Notes under the pieces: model-generated
The model's database searches: none
What the model was told of the DNA's origin: nothing
The model's input: the letters and a program-made list of their open reading frames with translations, nothing else
Program-made: the position numbers and the translations under genes
Source: Nitrospira sp.
GTDB taxonomy: Bacteria; Nitrospirota; Nitrospiria; Nitrospirales; UBA8639
Assembly: GCA_024760505.1 (NCBI GenBank)
Contig: CP058931.1
Span: 1,374,001-1,438,000, forward strand
Length of the DNA: 64,000 nt
Reading direction: 5' to 3'
Shown here: piece by piece, positions 16,601 through 25,628 of the stretch
How the letters are laid out: every line of letters begins with the position of its first letter
How positions within the stretch are numbered: the stretch's first letter is position 1

Positions 16601-17245
16601 ATCTTTTTGCCCGCTTACGAGTCATGGGAGTGACGGCCTTGAATGGCATTATTGAGGAGCATCAGTTGGGGGAGGCATTTCAGAGGCTCTCCCGTTTAAG
16701 GCCCTCCTTGTAGTGTTTTTTTGTGGTAGTAATCCAGGAGCAACAACTTTTTGGAGACATTATCCAATATGTTCTGTCTAGGGATGGTGGCCACCAAATC
16801 GGCATGTTTTTATAACCAATGCCCTTCTTTCCGCTATTAGCGACTACGTCTTTGTCGCCACGATCTATATAGAACAGGTGCTGCGGGCATTTCACCAGGG
16901 TGGATTTCCCGTGATCAATTTAATCTTTTGGCGGTCGCTATTAACACGGGAACCAATATTCCTAATGTGGCCAATCTAAGTGGGCAGGCGGCCTTTCTTT
17001 TTCTGTTGACGTCCGCTCTCGCCCCACTTATTCGCCTTTCGTATGGCCGGATGGTGTGGATGGCTCTTTCCTAAACGGTCACCATGACTCTCGGGGGACT
17101 CCTGGCTATGTATGTGGGGTTGCAACCAGTAACGGAAACGTACTATGCACAAGGGATCTTGACGCATCATGTGGCAGCTGTTGCAGCACCCCATTCAGCT
17201 CAAGAGATTCCCGCATCTATTGTTGGTTCAACCTTTTACAAGTAA
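16601..17245 (+). pseudogene. nhaB: Decayed C-terminal half of an NhaB Na+/H+ antiporter
   Basis: Translated pieces in shifting frames follow the C-terminal half of the intact NhaB at 42169-43761 in order: VTALNGIIEEHQLGEAF, EALPFKALLVVFF, VVVIQEQQLFGDIIQ with GGHQIGMF, DQFNLLAVAINTGTNIP, then SGQAAFLFLLTSALAPLIRL and SYGRMVWMALS with an in-frame stop, TVTMTLGGLLAMYV and a natural-looking TAA at 17243-17245. Several frameshifts and stops separate them, and the N-terminal half is absent. It starts right after the SulP-2 stop, the same SulP-then-nhaB order as the intact pair at 42-46 kb. It cannot make a functional antiporter. Confidence 0.9.
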
Positions 17246-17538
17246 GTCTTGGGTGCGTCTACCTCTTACCTCTTCCTCATGCTTGCAGGCTCCCCGATCT
17301 TCACCATGCGGTTTTGCCAGCCATGTATTTCCGCTTGTGATCACGGACTGTCCTAATCTGACCATGGAATCTTTCTCCATTAGCTGGGGTCGCACAATCC
17401 GGTCAATCCGTTCAAGAAATAGACTCGGAGTGGAGAAATGATCCTGGTTTGGGCACCTCACATAATGAGATTAGACGGGTTATTGAGGTATAGTGGGGTG
17501 AGGGTCTGTATCTGTTATGTCAGCCGTCAGGGAAAGGT

Positions 17539-19500
17539 TTGAAGGGACTCCAGAAGAGTTTCAGTGAATTCGCTATGTCTCTCAATAAATTATTTTTAAA
17601 TCTTCCGATTGCCAGAAAGCTTCTTTTAGTCTCTGGAGTCCCGGTTTTGGCCGTCTTGATTTTGAGCCTGGTGACCTATAGAAGCGTTCAGACTTTTTCT
17701 CTGGATGAAGATCGTCTGAATGATGTGTATCTGGTGCAAAGCGCCTCGGCTGAATATATGCGCTTAGTTGTGGATCTCGAAACCGGGTTTCGAGGGTTTA
17801 TTCTGACCCAAAAAGCTCCCTTTTTGCAGCCCTATTTGGCAGCCAGGCAACGAGTGCTGTTACTCGGGAATTCATTAAGACAGATGGTCAAGTCTGTTGA
17901 GGATCAGCGACTGGTAATCGAAACTGTTCAAGGAATGGTCGAACAATTGATGAATGACAAAGATCGGCTGATTGAACGGGTCAAGGCGGGCTTTCCGCAG
18001 GAGGCCACGGACTATGTCGAGAGTGAAAAAGGGCGTATCCTCATGCTTGCCATTCGTGAAGAAATGGCTCGATTTGACCGGCGAGAAGTCACGCAATTGC
18101 AACACGCCCTTGGGAGTAGTGCCGCAGACCGGGCGGCCCTGATGGGGGTGGTCGTATGGGGAGGGTCGTTGGCGTTGATTTTGTTGCTGGTGCCCCTGCA
18201 TCTCATTGCGCGGTCCATTACAGGACCATTAACGACCTTGGTCAAGGCGGTGGAAAACGTTTCCGGAGGGAATATTCCGAATATTCCCGTTTTCCAACGG
18301 GACGATGAAATTGGCGAATTGACGAAAGTCATGCAGACAATGGGCACCCAAATCCGGAATCATATCCGGCGTATTGAACAATCCGAACAGGAACTCCGAA
18401 CGCTGAACCAGGATTTAACTTCTTCTGAGGCCAAATATCGAGGGATTGTGGATTATGCGCCCATCGGAATATTCACGGCAAAAAAAGATCGTCTGATTTT
18501 TAGCAACCGGCAGAATTGGGTCCTGGCTGGGAGAAATCCCGATGAGGTGTTGGATCCTGAGCATATGTGGGAAGCGATTCACCCGGACGATCGGGAGGGG
18601 GTGCGCGAAACATTTCAAGATGCCTGCCAGCAAAGTGAGCCCTTTGAGCGGGTCCTTCGCTTCTTGCATCCAGACGGAGCTGTGCGCAAGGTCTTATGTC
18701 GCGCGGTTCCCATTCAAGATCACGGTGGGCTGACCATGGTGTACCAGGGATTCAATGTGGATATCACGGCTTTAGAGTATATGCGTGCACAATTGAACCG
18801 GTCTGACCGCTTGGCCACATTGGGACAAATGGCTGCAGGTATTGCCCATGAGATTCGAAACCCGCTGGTGGGTATTGGGTCAACCACGACGTTGCTGATG
18901 GAAGATTTTCCTGATGGTGATTCTCGGCATGAAGACCTCGTAACCATTCTCAAGGAAACCCGGCGACTGGATCGCATTGTGAACCAAATTGTTGACTTTG
19001 CGCGACCAAGAGACTTGCTCCCGGTAACCTTTCAATTGCAAGATCTGATACAGGAGTCTTTGCAGGTCCTCAATGAACCCATCAAACAAAAGGCCATTCA
19101 GATCGATTTTCATCCGCCTGCCAAACTGAATTCCATCCAAGCTGATCGAGATCAACTGAAGCAAGTGTTGCTAAATGTGATCCAAAATGCCGTTGAGGCG
19201 ATGTCGGAGGGCGGGTGTCTTCGTCTGTCCGTTGAAGAGGAAGCCATTGAACGAATACCGGGGCTGCGTATTAAAGTCCAAGATAATGGAAAGGGAATCA
19301 GTCCAAGTGCTCTCCCTCGGATTTTCGAGCCGTTTTTTACCACCGGCAAGCATCGTGGAACTGGACTGGGACTGCCTATTTGTCGAAATATTATTGAAGC
19401 CCATGGAGGAGAGATCCATGCGGAAAGTCAGTCAGGTATCGGGACCACCATGACATGGTGGCTGCCTTGCGTTTGCCAACCCCAACTTCCCACGGTGTAA
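17539..19500 (+). CDS. Sensor histidine kinase: CHASE3-HAMP-PAS-HisKA-HATPase
   Basis: 653 aa from a TTG start with AGGGA about 5 bases upstream; an ATG at 17575 without a ribosome site is the alternative. Two membrane helices (about residues 25-45 and 195-220) bracket a periplasmic CHASE3-like domain (YMRLVVDLETGFRGFILTQ). HAMP follows (RSITGPLTTLVKAVENVSGG), then PAS (about 295-415) with PAC-like FNVDITALE, HisKA with MAAGIAHEIRNPLVG (phospho-His), and HATPase with NVIQNAVEAM, DNGKGI and GTGLGLPIC. It phosphorylates a receiver, almost surely the regulator starting 3 bases after its stop. The signal is unknown. Confidence 0.9.
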   Translation: MKGLQKSFSEFAMSLNKLFLNLPIARKLLLVSGVPVLAVLILSLVTYRSVQTFSLDEDRLNDVYLVQSASAEYMRLVVDLETGFRGFILTQKAPFLQPYLAARQRVLLLGNSLRQMVKSVEDQRLVIETVQGMVEQLMNDKDRLIERVKAGFPQEATDYVESEKGRILMLAIREEMARFDRREVTQLQHALGSSAADRAALMGVVVWGGSLALILLLVPLHLIARSITGPLTTLVKAVENVSGGNIPNIPVFQRDDEIGELTKVMQTMGTQIRNHIRRIEQSEQELRTLNQDLTSSEAKYRGIVDYAPIGIFTAKKDRLIFSNRQNWVLAGRNPDEVLDPEHMWEAIHPDDREGVRETFQDACQQSEPFERVLRFLHPDGAVRKVLCRAVPIQDHGGLTMVYQGFNVDITALEYMRAQLNRSDRLATLGQMAAGIAHEIRNPLVGIGSTTTLLMEDFPDGDSRHEDLVTILKETRRLDRIVNQIVDFARPRDLLPVTFQLQDLIQESLQVLNEPIKQKAIQIDFHPPAKLNSIQADRDQLKQVLLNVIQNAVEAMSEGGCLRLSVEEEAIERIPGLRIKVQDNGKGISPSALPRIFEPFFTTGKHRGTGLGLPICRNIIEAHGGEIHAESQSGIGTTMTWWLPCVCQPQLPTV

Positions 19501-19503
19501 CCC

Positions 19504-20892
19504 ATGCGCGCGAACATTTTTGTGACGGATGATGATGATGTGGTTCGGCAAGCCATCAGCCGACGGATCGCAAAACGGCACCATCATGTACGAAGTTTTG
19601 CTTCGGGAGAGGCCTTATTGGAAGCCCTTGATCATGATGCGCCAGATCTCATTCTGTTGGATTTGAAAATGGCCGGGTTAAGCGGACTGGAGACTCTCAA
19701 GCATATTCGTGCGAAATCTCAACAGTCCCTTGTCATTCTCCTCACAGCCTATGGCACGGTGGAAGATGCCGTGGAAGCCATCAAACTCGGGGCCTATGAT
19801 TTTCTGATTAAAAGCGTCGATTTCTCCAGTGTGGAACCTGTGATCGATCGTGCGCTTGACTATCTGTCCCTACGGCGGCGTATCGATTTTGAAACGCAGG
19901 ATAGGCCTGGTCGATATGCCTTCAACAGTTTGATTGCCAATAGTCCCAGTATGAAGGAATTGGTTGGGCAAATTCAGGAAATGGCAAAGAATTTGAAGAC
20001 GACGGTTCTCCTGTTTGGAGAAACGGGAACGGGGAAAGAATTTGTCGCACGAGTACTTCATCATAACGGGCCTCGGGACAAAGGTCCCTTTGTGGGGGTG
20101 AATTGCACAGCCATTCCTCAGGAATTATTTGAAAGTGAATTATTTGGCTATGAGCGTGGGGCCTTCACTGGTGCGAACCAGCGCAAGCCCGGTCTCTGTG
20201 AGCAGGCGGAAGGCGGGACCCTTTTTTTAGATGAGATTGGAGACCTCAATCCTTCCATGCAGGCGAAATTGCTTCGAGTGCTACAGGAGCGTTCGTTTAA
20301 ACGGTTGGGTGGACAAGAGGATATTGAGGTGGATTTTCGCCTGATTGCGGCCACCAATCGGGATCTGCGCAAAGATGTGGCGCAAGGCAGGTTCCGGGAG
20401 GATTTGTTTTTTCGGCTGAATGTGGTGTCATTGAATCTCCCACCATTACGGAATCGGATAGAAGATATTATTCCTCTGGCTCTTGCGACGTTGATTCGAC
20501 AAAGCAGCGACCTTGGCAAAGAGGTTTCGGCTATTGAGCCGGAGGCCCAACGGCTTTTGGAGCGCTATCCCTATCCGGGAAATATTCGCGAACTGGAAAA
20601 TATTATGGAGCGTGCGGCTATTTTTTGTCGTGGGAAAAGTTTGACGGAAGGGGATCTGCCTCGTGAAGTCCATGAAGAGGCTCGTTCTTCAGTAAATGCG
20701 GTCACTCGAGGGGATCAAAAGGTGGTGCGCATGGAAATGATTCTCGGAGAACAATCCCTTGCGGGCATTGAAAGCGATTTGATTGAAGAAGTCATGCGGT
20801 TATCCGATTATAATAAAAGTCTCGCTGCCAAATATCTTGGCATTACTCGCTTCGCTTTGGACCGCCGTCTCAAAAAAATCCCCGAGTCTTGA
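19504..20892 (+). CDS. NtrC-family sigma-54-dependent response regulator
   Basis: 462 aa: receiver (residues 1-120; DDDD acidic pocket, LILLDLKMAGLSGLE, LTAYGTVEDAVEA), AAA+ domain with GETGTGKEF Walker A, GAFTGA sigma-54 contact loop, GGTLFLDEIGDL Walker B, FRLIAATNRDL sensor I and FREDLFFRLNVVSL arginine-finger block, then a C-terminal helix-turn-helix (DYNKSLAAKYLGITRFALDR). All motifs for activating sigma-54 polymerase are intact. It is co-transcribed with the kinase and is a full-length paralogue of the regulator at 9348. It is the best candidate activator of the sigma-54 promoters found in this window. Confidence 0.93.
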   Translation: MRANIFVTDDDDVVRQAISRRIAKRHHHVRSFASGEALLEALDHDAPDLILLDLKMAGLSGLETLKHIRAKSQQSLVILLTAYGTVEDAVEAIKLGAYDFLIKSVDFSSVEPVIDRALDYLSLRRRIDFETQDRPGRYAFNSLIANSPSMKELVGQIQEMAKNLKTTVLLFGETGTGKEFVARVLHHNGPRDKGPFVGVNCTAIPQELFESELFGYERGAFTGANQRKPGLCEQAEGGTLFLDEIGDLNPSMQAKLLRVLQERSFKRLGGQEDIEVDFRLIAATNRDLRKDVAQGRFREDLFFRLNVVSLNLPPLRNRIEDIIPLALATLIRQSSDLGKEVSAIEPEAQRLLERYPYPGNIRELENIMERAAIFCRGKSLTEGDLPREVHEEARSSVNAVTRGDQKVVRMEMILGEQSLAGIESDLIEEVMRLSDYNKSLAAKYLGITRFALDRRLKKIPES

Positions 20893-21006
20893 TCCTATTT
20901 GTTGGTGCCTGAAGTAACCGCCAAATGAAGGTGTTTATATGTTCGTCTCCTCAGAACAAGAGAACAAGTTGATGCCTTGAGGTGATCAGGGGGAATTGCC
21001 CGGTCC

Positions 21007-21099
21007 TTATTGGGATTTTTTTCGACTTTTTACAAGAACAACGATGCCAATGATTCCAATCAACAGAGCCAAGATTCCAAGTGTTTCCAAGCCTCCCAT
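21007..21099 (-). CDS. Small single-helix membrane protein (30 aa, or 41 aa with acidic leader)
   Basis: Minus-strand ORF MGGLETLGILALLIGIIGIV then VLVKSRKKSQ: one hydrophobic helix with a basic cytoplasmic tail. Five GGA units end about 8 bases before the ATG at 21099, a very strong ribosome site. The same GAG run is in frame with an upstream ATG at 21135, which would add MQSEEEEEDSK. The context best fits a start at 21099, with the repeat serving as ribosome site. No family recognised; it lies between the regulator gene and priA, both on the other strand. Confidence 0.5.
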   Translation of the reverse strand: MGGLETLGILALLIGIIGIVVLVKSRKKSQ

Positions 21100-21135
21100 C
21101 TTGCTATCCTCCTCCTCCTCCTCCTCCGATTGCAT

Positions 21136-21517
21136 GACTTCGGTGTTTATTTCTCTTCCGGTGTGTTGTATGGGCAAAAGTCTGTGAACCGACCGATTCT
21201 TGCCTCACCGGCTGGATAGGATTTCAGTCGGTCGTTTCTATCTTTCCTGTTTTTATCGAAATCGTCAAGATGCCGTATCAAATGGGAATGCTGGAAGCTT
21301 CAGTGATGGAACATGCTAACCTGGTTTCCTTCTACCTCGCATGGTAGGCATTGAATGAGGATGAGCACGCAAGTCGGTTGAAAACTTTTTATAGACTCAG
21401 GGCTTACCTGCTTGTGGCTCCAAATATATTTGTTGATCTGAGGGCTGAGGTGGAATAGCGTTGTAGGCAGAACAACTCGCTGATAGAATTGTGTGCTCAT
21501 GAAAACCGAAATGACTC
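21136..21517. other. Intergenic region upstream of priA
   Basis: 382 bases. Open frames present have no ribosome sites and resemble nothing known. No terminator or repeat recognised. Confidence 0.4.
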
Positions 21518-23833
21518 ATGCTTGCTGACGTTGTCCTGCCGGGCAGACGGTTCCAGGTCTTTACCTATCAAGTTCCCCCCCATCTGCTTTCCCTGTTGTA
21601 TGTGGGAAGTCCCGTGGTGGTCCCTTTAGGCTCTACTGTCGTCTCTGGGGTGGTCGTTACGCTCTTTGAAGCACAAAACTCTTCTTCCCAGCAAACGAAG
21701 CTTTGTCAAAAATCGTTACGTGCCATTCTTTCGTTGGAGGCCGATGCCGGGAACCGTCCTTTGGAACACAACCTTCTTCGGCTGGTTGAAAAAATTTCTG
21801 ATTATTATCTGGCTCCTCTCGCCGCATGCTTGCGGTTGATTGTCCCCCCACATTCGATACCAGTAGTAAAGCGAATATCCCTAACGGACGACGGTCGCCA
21901 GGCCTTATTGGACGGCTCGCTGGCATCTGACGTCCAGTTGATGCTTCGCAAGTTAGAACAGGCTCCCAGGGGATTGCTCCGATCGTCTCTTATGCGAACA
22001 ATAAAAAATGGTTCAGGTATTTTAACTCGTGCGAAAAAGAAGGGATGGATTATTGAACAGACGACCCTGCCTTCAGGGTCCAAGGTTCAAAGTCCGGTTC
22101 GTAAAATCAGAGTTGGACGAAACCCCATGCATTCAGTTTCCCGAGGGCTATTTGATTCTCCTGAAGAATCAGGCGAACTCCCGGAATCTCTTCAACGTTC
22201 GGCGTCCAGTTTTAAAGACAACCGGATATGGAAACACTTGCTCTCTGCCGTCCAAACCGGCGGTTTTCAGGAGGTGCCTGTTGTGGGATCGGAATCAGTT
22301 AGACAGGATCTGTTGTTCACGATGATTGAGACCATTCTGAAAAAAGACCGTCGCGTCCTCATCCTTGCTCCAGAAGTTCAACAAGCCGAAATCCTTGGCG
22401 AACAGATACGACTTGTTGGCAATATTCAGGTTGAGGTCTACCATGGCCATCTCCCGACAATAGTTCGTGCTGCTCGATGGGAACGAATTCGACAGGGCGA
22501 CGTGCAGGTCGTGGTGGGGACTCGATCAGCACTATTTCTGCCAGTTCCAAATTTGGGGCTCGTTTGGATCAATCAGGAGGAGGATCCGTCCTACAAAGAT
22601 GAGCACCTTCCGTATTTTCACGCCCGGGAAGTCGCGCGAATGCGGGGAGAATGTGACCAGGCTCTCGTAGTCTATGGTTCGACGTCCCCCTCCTTGGAAC
22701 TCTACGGACGATATACAGAGCAGGTCGGTGAGGCCTTGGAACGCTCATCACAGCAGATTCCCCATGTGAATATGGTTGATTTACGAACCTTACCGTATGA
22801 AACCTTCATGTCCCCGGCTCTAATCACCAGGATCACGCGGTCCTTTGACGAGGGGGAGCAAGTAATTTTACTTCTCAATCGTAAAGGATTTTCCGGCGCA
22901 CTGGTGTGCCGGGATTGTGGAAAGGCTCCGAGCTGTCCCACCTGCGGAGTTGCCTTGAAACTCTATCAGCGACCTTCCCGTTTGGTGTGCACCTACTGTG
23001 AGGGAATTCAACCAACCCCTGAAGCCTGCCCCACGTGTCAGGGCAGGGTGTTTCGATTTTCCGGCATGGGTACGCAGCGGCTGGAAGAAGAGGTGAGGCG
23101 ACTTTTTCCGGCGGTCCCGGTTGCTCGGTTCGATCGGGAGAATGTAAAAACCCCCGAAGCGGCTGATACGATGTTACGCCAGTTCCGGCAGAGGGATATT
23201 AGGGTAATGATCGGGACGGAATTTTTAGTTCATCAATCAGAGCCACCGACGGCTCCGGTCATTGGGTTTCCTCAAGCTGATTTTGGGCTCCATATTCCTG
23301 AATTCCGATCAGCCGAACGAACGTTTCAAATGTTGTCGAGGGCTCTCAGATTGGCCCGGAATGGACAGGAGCCCGGGGAGGTGATTCTCCAAACCCGAAT
23401 TCCTGATCATCATGTACTCACAGCCATTGGGCACCAGTGTCCCCGAAAGTTTTATGACCAGGAGCTGGAGTTGCGTGATCTCTTAGGGTATCCCCCGGCT
23501 ACCCACCTAATATTGGTGGTTGTGACGGGGGAGCAGGCGCCACGCGTGCAAAAAGTTGTGGACTTTCTCCATCAACGATTGAAGGAGTTTGAAGGGAAAA
23601 GACCTCCAGGTGCAGCGGGAAAAGGGGGCATGGGAACCCCAATGGTTCTGGGTCCGATGGCATCCAAGAAACCAGGACGGATCAAGAAAAATCGTGTAAT
23701 CTTTTTGATGAAAGCGGCTGATTTATCGGAAGCACAGCGAGGCCTTCAAAGCCTTCAGCGGGAGTATGAAGCAGAATTTCCCAAAGATCCTGTCGTCGTT
23801 GAATTTAATGTGGACCCTATGGACATTCAATAG
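21518..23833 (+). CDS. priA: PriA-like primosomal protein with degenerate helicase motifs
   Basis: 771 aa. The 3'-DNA-binding domain opens with ADVVLPGRRFQVFTYQVP and GSPVVVPLGS; the zinc region keeps eight cysteines (CRDCG, CPTCG, CTYCEG, CPTCQG); the C-terminal domain (ELRDLLGYPPATHLILVVV) is standard PriA. The ATPase motifs are lost: the Walker A position (GVTGSGKTEVY in E. coli) reads VVGSESVRQDL, DEEHD reads NQEED, and the QVAGRAGR motif reads SRALRLARN. PriA loads replicative helicase at stalled forks; loading functions may persist, but ATP-driven unwinding should not. Such ATPase-less PriA is known from Actinobacteria. Whether a second, active PriA exists elsewhere is unknown. Confidence 0.88.
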   Translation: MLADVVLPGRRFQVFTYQVPPHLLSLLYVGSPVVVPLGSTVVSGVVVTLFEAQNSSSQQTKLCQKSLRAILSLEADAGNRPLEHNLLRLVEKISDYYLAPLAACLRLIVPPHSIPVVKRISLTDDGRQALLDGSLASDVQLMLRKLEQAPRGLLRSSLMRTIKNGSGILTRAKKKGWIIEQTTLPSGSKVQSPVRKIRVGRNPMHSVSRGLFDSPEESGELPESLQRSASSFKDNRIWKHLLSAVQTGGFQEVPVVGSESVRQDLLFTMIETILKKDRRVLILAPEVQQAEILGEQIRLVGNIQVEVYHGHLPTIVRAARWERIRQGDVQVVVGTRSALFLPVPNLGLVWINQEEDPSYKDEHLPYFHAREVARMRGECDQALVVYGSTSPSLELYGRYTEQVGEALERSSQQIPHVNMVDLRTLPYETFMSPALITRITRSFDEGEQVILLLNRKGFSGALVCRDCGKAPSCPTCGVALKLYQRPSRLVCTYCEGIQPTPEACPTCQGRVFRFSGMGTQRLEEEVRRLFPAVPVARFDRENVKTPEAADTMLRQFRQRDIRVMIGTEFLVHQSEPPTAPVIGFPQADFGLHIPEFRSAERTFQMLSRALRLARNGQEPGEVILQTRIPDHHVLTAIGHQCPRKFYDQELELRDLLGYPPATHLILVVVTGEQAPRVQKVVDFLHQRLKEFEGKRPPGAAGKGGMGTPMVLGPMASKKPGRIKKNRVIFLMKAADLSEAQRGLQSLQREYEAEFPKDPVVVEFNVDPMDIQ

Positions 23834-23857
23834 CAGGGGTTTGGCCTTATCGCGGGA

Positions 23858-24298
23858 TTAGCCTGATCGCCTTCTTGACTGTTTCTTCTGGTTTTTTGTT
23901 TTGGGAAGGGTGGTTGAAGGGGAGGTCGAGGTATTCTTCTCTCGAGTGCGTTTGAAAATGCCATAGGCAAAGGTCATCCAGAACACGCCGGAAAACAGGC
24001 CAAACAACACGGCGGTGAAAATCCGTTCCAATTCTTCTAACGGAGGTTCTGGTCCCAGCTTTTGAAGATCGGCCATTTGCATGATGGGCCACGCCAAACT
24101 TTCCACTCCTAAGAGGAGTGTGGAAATCGCCCAGATAGCTCCAATAGACGGACTTTTCCAGGCCAATAGGAGGGCCAATCCGATGGCCAAAGCTATCCCC
24201 ATAGGTACCGATAAGGCTCCCACTAATAACCAGAGTCCCACCGTCACGGTGAGGCTACCCAACACAGCGTTCAATTGATGCCACAAATGATCATTCAT
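23858..24298 (-). CDS. Hypothetical integral membrane protein
   Basis: 146 aa with about four hydrophobic segments (residues 13-30, 32-47, 52-70, 90-112) and a strongly basic, serine/threonine-rich tail (KTKNQKKQSRRRSG). No recognised family. It ends 25 bases from the convergent priA stop. Start ATG at 24298 has GACTTTCCAGGACG upstream, a weak ribosome site. Location: inner membrane, with the basic tail probably cytoplasmic. Confidence 0.65.
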   Translation of the reverse strand: MNDHLWHQLNAVLGSLTVTVGLWLLVGALSVPMGIALAIGLALLLAWKSPSIGAIWAISTLLLGVESLAWPIMQMADLQKLGPEPPLEELERIFTAVLFGLFSGVFWMTFAYGIFKRTREKNTSTSPSTTLPKTKNQKKQSRRRSG

Positions 24299-24407
24299 CT
24301 CGAATCGTCCTGGAAAGTCCTGTCAACGTTGCCCACCATATCATAGACCCTCGTTGCCCAGCATCCTGTATGGTCTTGGTGAATGACCAGCCGTGCGGCG
24401 ATTCGAT

Positions 24408-25220
24408 CTAGCGACCAATATCAGCCAAAGGTTCGGTGGTGAGGGTATAGGCTCCGCGAGGGTTATGTGCCAAATGGTTTGACTGAGGTAGGTCATCAGA
24501 TTTTGGGGTGCTTTCACAATCCGGAGTGAGCACGATTCCCCAATGCGCATTTTCTTCACAAGTATTCTCGAGAATAAGCGCCTTGGCGAGGTGAAAGAGA
24601 AGAATGCCGCTTAGCATATTTTCCCGACAGATGTTTTTAATCATATCGGGTCGAGTGCCCTCGTCCCGTGCGGCCATTCCAAAATGATGATTTCCAAAAC
24701 ATGTATTTTCGCGGAGATACGGTTGAGCTCCGGCAAACGAAAAAATACCGGACTCCCGATTATGAGAGATCTCGTTGTCGAGCAAGGTCGGGCGGCAATC
24801 CGGTCCATAAATAACGACTCCGGATAAAATCCCTTCTGTGGCCCTGCAGCGAGAAATGGTGCACACCGAATCTAAAATATTCAGGGCGGAATGTTGGTCG
24901 CTGCCCACATACCGAAACGTGATACCACTGATGTGTCCGCCGGAAACTCGCTGAAGATAGCAAGGACCGCTCCGTCGATTGAATATTGTGACCTGGTCCC
25001 GTCCGGCGCCGACCAGATGGATGGTTCGTTCAGTCAGTACCAACCGATCTTCATAAATCCCCGGTCGAATGAATATTTGATCATCTTGTTGCGCTTGAGC
25101 AAGAGCTTCGCTGGGTAGGGTGAAGCAACCTGGGCGCTCTGCGTCCACAATTAACGTTTTTCCCCCAAAAGGGTTGGGTGGTGGTTCGTGAAGGGGTGAG
25201 TGTTCAGCGGACAAGACCAT
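24408..25220 (-). CDS. Right-handed parallel beta-helix (pectin-lyase-fold) protein without signal peptide
   Basis: 270 aa from the ATG at 25220; a TTG at 25232 is possible, since GAGGAG sits directly before this ATG. The sequence has the short repeated rungs of NosD/PbH1 proteins: NEISHNRESGIFSFAGAQP, ENTCFGNHHFGMAARDEG, NICRENMLSGILLFHLA, ENTCEENAHWGIVL. The N-terminus (KTLIVDAERPGCFTLPSEAL then IFIRPGIYEDRLVL) matches the first turns of the fold. No signal peptide or membrane helix is visible, so it may be cytoplasmic, unlike most relatives. Catalytic residues cannot be assigned. Confidence 0.8.
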   Translation of the reverse strand: MVLSAEHSPLHEPPPNPFGGKTLIVDAERPGCFTLPSEALAQAQQDDQIFIRPGIYEDRLVLTERTIHLVGAGRDQVTIFNRRSGPCYLQRVSGGHISGITFRYVGSDQHSALNILDSVCTISRCRATEGILSGVVIYGPDCRPTLLDNEISHNRESGIFSFAGAQPYLRENTCFGNHHFGMAARDEGTRPDMIKNICRENMLSGILLFHLAKALILENTCEENAHWGIVLTPDCESTPKSDDLPQSNHLAHNPRGAYTLTTEPLADIGR

Positions 25221-25417
25221 CTCCTCTTTCAAAATGGTTCTGGCAAACGGGGTGCTAGAAATCTACTGTGACCCCAATTGTAAGGAACGCCCATCAAACA
25301 GAGGATTACAAACCGAAGGGTGAACCATACAAAATTTCCTCAGATTGACATTTCATTATCCAAGATCCAATGCCCAATATAAGGAAAAATTTCTCGTAAT
25401 TTTGCCTTTTCCCATTC
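25221..25417. other. A+T-rich intergenic region
   Basis: About 200 bases between divergent genes, strongly A+T-rich towards 25320-25410. The sigma-54 element at 25418 follows. Minus-strand promoter for the beta-helix gene not identified. Confidence 0.4.
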
Positions 25418-25432
25418 TGGCATTGAATTTGC
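25418..25432 (+). promoter_or_regulatory. Sigma-54-type promoter upstream of the di-haem oxidoreductase
   Basis: TGGCATT-GAAT-TTGC keeps exact 12-base GG-GC spacing and five of six -24 bases. Predicted start near 25444 leaves a leader of about 185 A+T-rich bases before the ATG at 25629. Confidence 0.6.
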
Positions 25433-25628
25433 CCGCGTTTTCCACTTGTACAAAAAATAAATTCCAAATTCTTTTTTGTCTAAATTTATTTTTTAATGAT
25501 CGAAAAAATTTTTCACACTAAGAGAGAATTCCGTCCTTCCCCCCTTTAATTTCCGCTGGTTTTTTCCGAGAAGTCTGACTTCCCTCATTCATTTCAACCG
25601 TTTCACCCTCAGGTAAGGGAGGTTTGTC

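Noticed and set aside
21100..21130. CCT microsatellite as a stand-alone repeat feature
   Set aside because: Better explained as ribosome site or leader of the small membrane ORF on the minus strand.
25220..25252. Sigma-54 promoter on the minus strand upstream of the beta-helix gene
   Set aside because: A TAGCACC-CCGT-TTGC match has the right spacing but lacks the essential GG at -24.
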